Source: WYZ-LMO8 sp964586135 (GTDB taxonomy: Archaea > Thermoproteota > Methanomethylicia > Nezhaarchaeales > WYZ-LMO8). Taken from it: a stretch of 23,866 nucleotides of DNA. Shown in pieces: positions 22,230 through 23,866 of this stretch. Below the pieces are notes generated by a model, which saw only the letters and a program-made list of their open reading frames with translations, was not told the DNA's origin and did no database searches. The position numbers and the translations under genes are program-made. The first letter of the stretch is position 1. Every line of letters starts with the position of its first letter. Where the stretch lies: contig CAZPGS010000008.1 in assembly GCA_964586135.1 (NCBI GenBank), positions 1 to 23,866 on the forward strand, given 5' to 3'.

Positions 22230-22697
22230 TTAAGGCCCCTCGCTTACTGCCCTCTCCATCGCCCTCTCCATCGCCCGCTCCACGATCCTCTTCGCCAGCT
22301 CGACCGCCCTCCTCGCCTTCTCGAGCATTTCGAGCGACTTGGCCTCGTCGTAGATGTCCCAAGGAGTGAGCCCCTCGGAGGGCCTCCCGTAGGTGGCGAT
22401 CCCGTGCTCCGGGGCTAGCTCGTGCGCTATCTCCGCCAGCTCCCTGGCCAAGGCCCTCTCCTCCTCTGGAAGCTCTTCGGCGACCTCGAACAACTCCTCC
22501 GAAGGGTCGTGGCTCCAGCTCGGCAATCTCTTCAGCGCTATCACCGCCTTGGCCGCGTTCTCGGCCGATAGCTGGGAGGCCTCGGCGCTCTCCTTGTAGT
22601 CGCCAGTGCGAAAGAACTTCTCCGCCTTCTCCAAGTACTTCGAGCAGAGCTTGAGCCTGTACTCGACCTCGAAGCGAGGATCTATCCTCAACCTCAC
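22230..22697 (-). CDS. HEPN-domain protein (toxin of pair 2)
   Basis: This 155-residue helical protein is of a different HEPN subtype from pair 1. It has YRLKLCSKYLEKAEKFFRTG, DYKESAEASQLSAENAAKAV, WSHDPSEELFEVAEEL and HGIATYGRPSEGLTPWDIYD. The motifs S-Q-x-S-A-E-N-A-A-K and Y-G-R/D...P-W-x-x-Y are shared by archaeal homologues. No clear R-x4-6-H RNase motif is seen. The C-terminal AMERAMERA comes from a 12-bp tandem duplication. GTG 22697 overlaps the stop of the MNT gene (GTGA), so the pair is translationally coupled, with MNT first. Confidence 0.85.
   Translation of the reverse strand: MRLRIDPRFEVEYRLKLCSKYLEKAEKFFRTGDYKESAEASQLSAENAAKAVIALKRLPSWSHDPSEELFEVAEELPEEERALARELAEIAHELAPEHGIATYGRPSEGLTPWDIYDEAKSLEMLEKARRAVELAKRIVERAMERAMERAVSEGP
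22249..22272. repeat. 12-bp tandem repeat inside the pair-2 HEPN gene
   Basis: GCCCTCTCCATC occurs twice in a row and is followed by a diverged third unit (GCCCGCTCCACG). In protein it encodes repeated Met-Glu-Arg-Ala units near the C-terminus, keeping the frame. Confidence 0.75.
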
Positions 22698-23143
22698 ACC
22701 TCTATCACGCTGAGCTCCCCCGACCTCGGCCTCCAGCCGTACTTCCCATCCCTAGTCCGGTACCTCTCTAGCTTGCCCCTGACGGCGCTCCTGACCCTCT
22801 CGAACAGCTCCCTAAGCCTCCCCGTGGGGTCGTAGAGTATCACGGAGTCCCATATCACGTTGAGCAGGAAGGAGTCGATCCTCAAGTCCTCTCTGAAGAG
22901 CTCGTCCTCGTCGAGGTCTATCACCGTCACGTCCCTCTTCAGGACGCTGTGCAGGCAATGGTATATCTTGAACCTCCTGTCCTTGCCGTCGAAGCCCCTC
23001 ACGACGACTAAGAAGTCGAAGTCGCTCTTCTCAGAGGCCTCGCCCCTGGCCCTGCTGCCGAAGAGCGCGACGGCCACCACCTTGTCGCCCAGCTCATTCA
23101 CTAGGCTCTCGCAGGCCCTGGCCGACAGCTCTAGGTCCTCCAC
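22694..23143 (-). CDS. MNT-type nucleotidyltransferase (antitoxin of HEPN pair 2)
   Basis: This 149-residue protein has the nucleotidyltransferase core ALFGSRARGEASEKSDFDFL (Gly29-Ser30, Asp41, Asp43). A third acidic residue, Asp71, is in KRDVTVIDLDEDEL. A C-terminal extension (RIDSFLLNVIWDSVILYDPT, then LRELFERVRSAVRGKLERYR) is absent from the pair-1 antitoxin. It probably AMPylates its HEPN partner, by analogy with studied HEPN/MNT modules. The GTG start at 23143 has only a weak GGGGC upstream. Gene order, antitoxin before toxin, is opposite to pair 1. Confidence 0.87.
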   Translation of the reverse strand: MEDLELSARACESLVNELGDKVVAVALFGSRARGEASEKSDFDFLVVVRGFDGKDRRFKIYHCLHSVLKRDVTVIDLDEDELFREDLRIDSFLLNVIWDSVILYDPTGRLRELFERVRSAVRGKLERYRTRDGKYGWRPRSGELSVIEV

Positions 23144-23390
23144 GCCCCTTCGCCTGCCTCAGAGGCGCCTCCTCACTTACCTGTGGGCCCAACTCGCTCT
23201 TAACTTCTCACACGACCACGTCGAGGGTGCGCGAGCGGGCGGAGGGTTGCTGGCTTCTCGAGGCCTTACCAAGTCAGCTCCATGGGGTGGGCAGAGGCAC
23301 GATCAATGAAGGCGGATTGGCGGGACGGACGTGGTAGCTCAGGGCCGAGGGCTATCGTGAAGAGGACCTTCGAGCCGAATCGCTAGCGGG
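23144..23390. other. Spacer with possible degraded sucD sequence
   Basis: No intact gene is present. On the plus strand, short frames such as EALTKSA (near 23260) and GTINEGGLAG (near 23300) loosely recall the mid-region of succinyl-CoA ligase alpha in the right order before the clear sucD segment. They are too degraded to be sure. Confidence 0.3.
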
Positions 23391-23651
23391 AAGGCCATAG
23401 TCATCATAGGGGGATGGGGACACCATGGAGGAGGCTGCAGAGTACATAAAGAAGTATGTGAGCAAGCCCGTCGTGGCCTTCATAGCGGGCAGGTCCGCTC
23501 CGCCCGAAAGGAAGATGGGGCATGCCGGTGCCATAATCACGAGTGGACGAGGCACCGCAGAGGGCAAGATAAGGGCCCTAAGAGAGGCAGGAGTAAAGTC
23601 GTGGAAAGTCCATGGGAAGTACCGGCATTGGTGAAGGAAAGCCTCAAGTAG
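23391..23651 (+). pseudogene. sucD: Succinyl-CoA ligase alpha subunit, 3' remnant with frameshifts
   Basis: The clear part reads MEEAAEYIKKYVSKPVVAFI, AGRSAPPERKMGHAGAIITS and GRGTAEGKIRALREAGVK (23425-23598). It is followed in the next frame by VVESPWEVPALVKESLK and TAG at 23649. This is the C-terminal half-domain of SucD, including the conserved histidine-loop motif GHAGAI. One missing base near 23598 (GTAAAGTCG for an expected GTAAAGGTCG) explains the frame change. A second break just before 23425 separates the strand KAIVIIGG in another frame. The N-terminal CoA-binding two thirds are absent. A downstream-only protein from ATG 23425 would not be an active ligase. Confidence 0.85.
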
Positions 23652-23866
23652 CGCCGAGGCGAGACGAAAGGCGCCCGCCAAGAGCGATAGCTCCTCCAGC
23701 CCTGAGGACGATTTACGCGAGGGGTCGCGCTGTTGAGACTTCAGGCCGCACCCTTTCACCTTGTCTAACACTCTCAGGTATTGAGCCTAGGGCCGTGGTT
23801 CGCTGGACGAGGAACTTGGCCGTGGTCCTGGCGGAGCGCTTTTAAGCGAGGGGGTCAGAGTGAGGG
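23652..23866. other. Right-end stretch, no gene recognised
   Basis: After the sucD remnant no motif-bearing frame is visible on either strand. A short plus-strand frame ending IEPRAVVRWTRNLAVVLAER at about 23842 is open but unidentified. It may continue the decay of the region or be chance. Confidence 0.3.

Overview
The window looks like a scaffold from a thermophilic archaeon of the Thermoproteota (Crenarchaeota in the older sense). Evidence seen: AGG/AGA arginine and ATA isoleucine codons dominate, GTG and TTG starts are common, AT-rich TATA-like boxes sit about 25-35 bases before starts, and GGAGGTGAT-type Shine-Dalgarno sites occur. The gene content also fits: a Sir2 deacetylase, a PiT/DUF47 phosphate pair, a stomatin/NfeD pair, a DUF3782-like coiled-coil nuclease, a crenarchaeal STAND ATPase and HEPN/MNT pairs. 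The order within the phylum cannot be fixed from this sequence. A run of 100 N (1431-1530) marks a scaffold join, so synteny across it is not certain.

Positions 1-1330 (minus) hold an F420-type LLM flavin-family oxidoreductase followed by the start of a 4-hydroxybutyryl-CoA dehydratase (abfD), which runs off the left edge. After the gap (1553-3327, plus) come a PiT phosphate permease and its DUF47/PhoU-like partner. From 3.5 to 12.9 kb lies a dense set of intact housekeeping genes: a winged-helix regulator, a YkgJ-like cysteine-cluster protein divergent from a sirtuin, a bifunctional-nuclease-domain protein, a HIT hydrolase, an inositol monophosphatase/FBPase-family phosphatase, a stomatin and NfeD membrane pair, larB-larC for the nickel-pincer cofactor, and a large predicted nucleotidyltransferase. 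A possible C/D box guide RNA lies at 5245-5301.

From 12.9 kb to the right end the character changes. Intact genes are separated by long gene-poor stretches that hold broken genes. Intact here are a 41-aa basic protein with a retropepsin-like partner, a small two-helix membrane protein, the DUF3782-like nuclease, a multi-pass membrane protein, an HtpX-like M48 protease, a STAND ATPase and two HEPN/MNT toxin-antitoxin pairs in opposite gene order. Broken are a third HEPN-MNT pair (13.7-14.2 kb), a vapBC pair in which both genes are disrupted (18.8-19.4 kb), an unidentified frameshifted reading frame (20.9-21.1 kb) and the 3' part of sucD (23.4-23.65 kb).

In function the left half is central metabolism and membrane or phosphate homeostasis. 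The right half looks like an accessory region with repeated turnover of toxin-antitoxin modules. I found no CRISPR array, convincing tRNA or rRNA, or insertion sequence. No single system here is clearly new. The most useful leads are the LLM-abfD pairing, the 41-aa/NSG-retropepsin operon, the NfeD start problem and the HEPN/MNT cluster with its decayed relatives.
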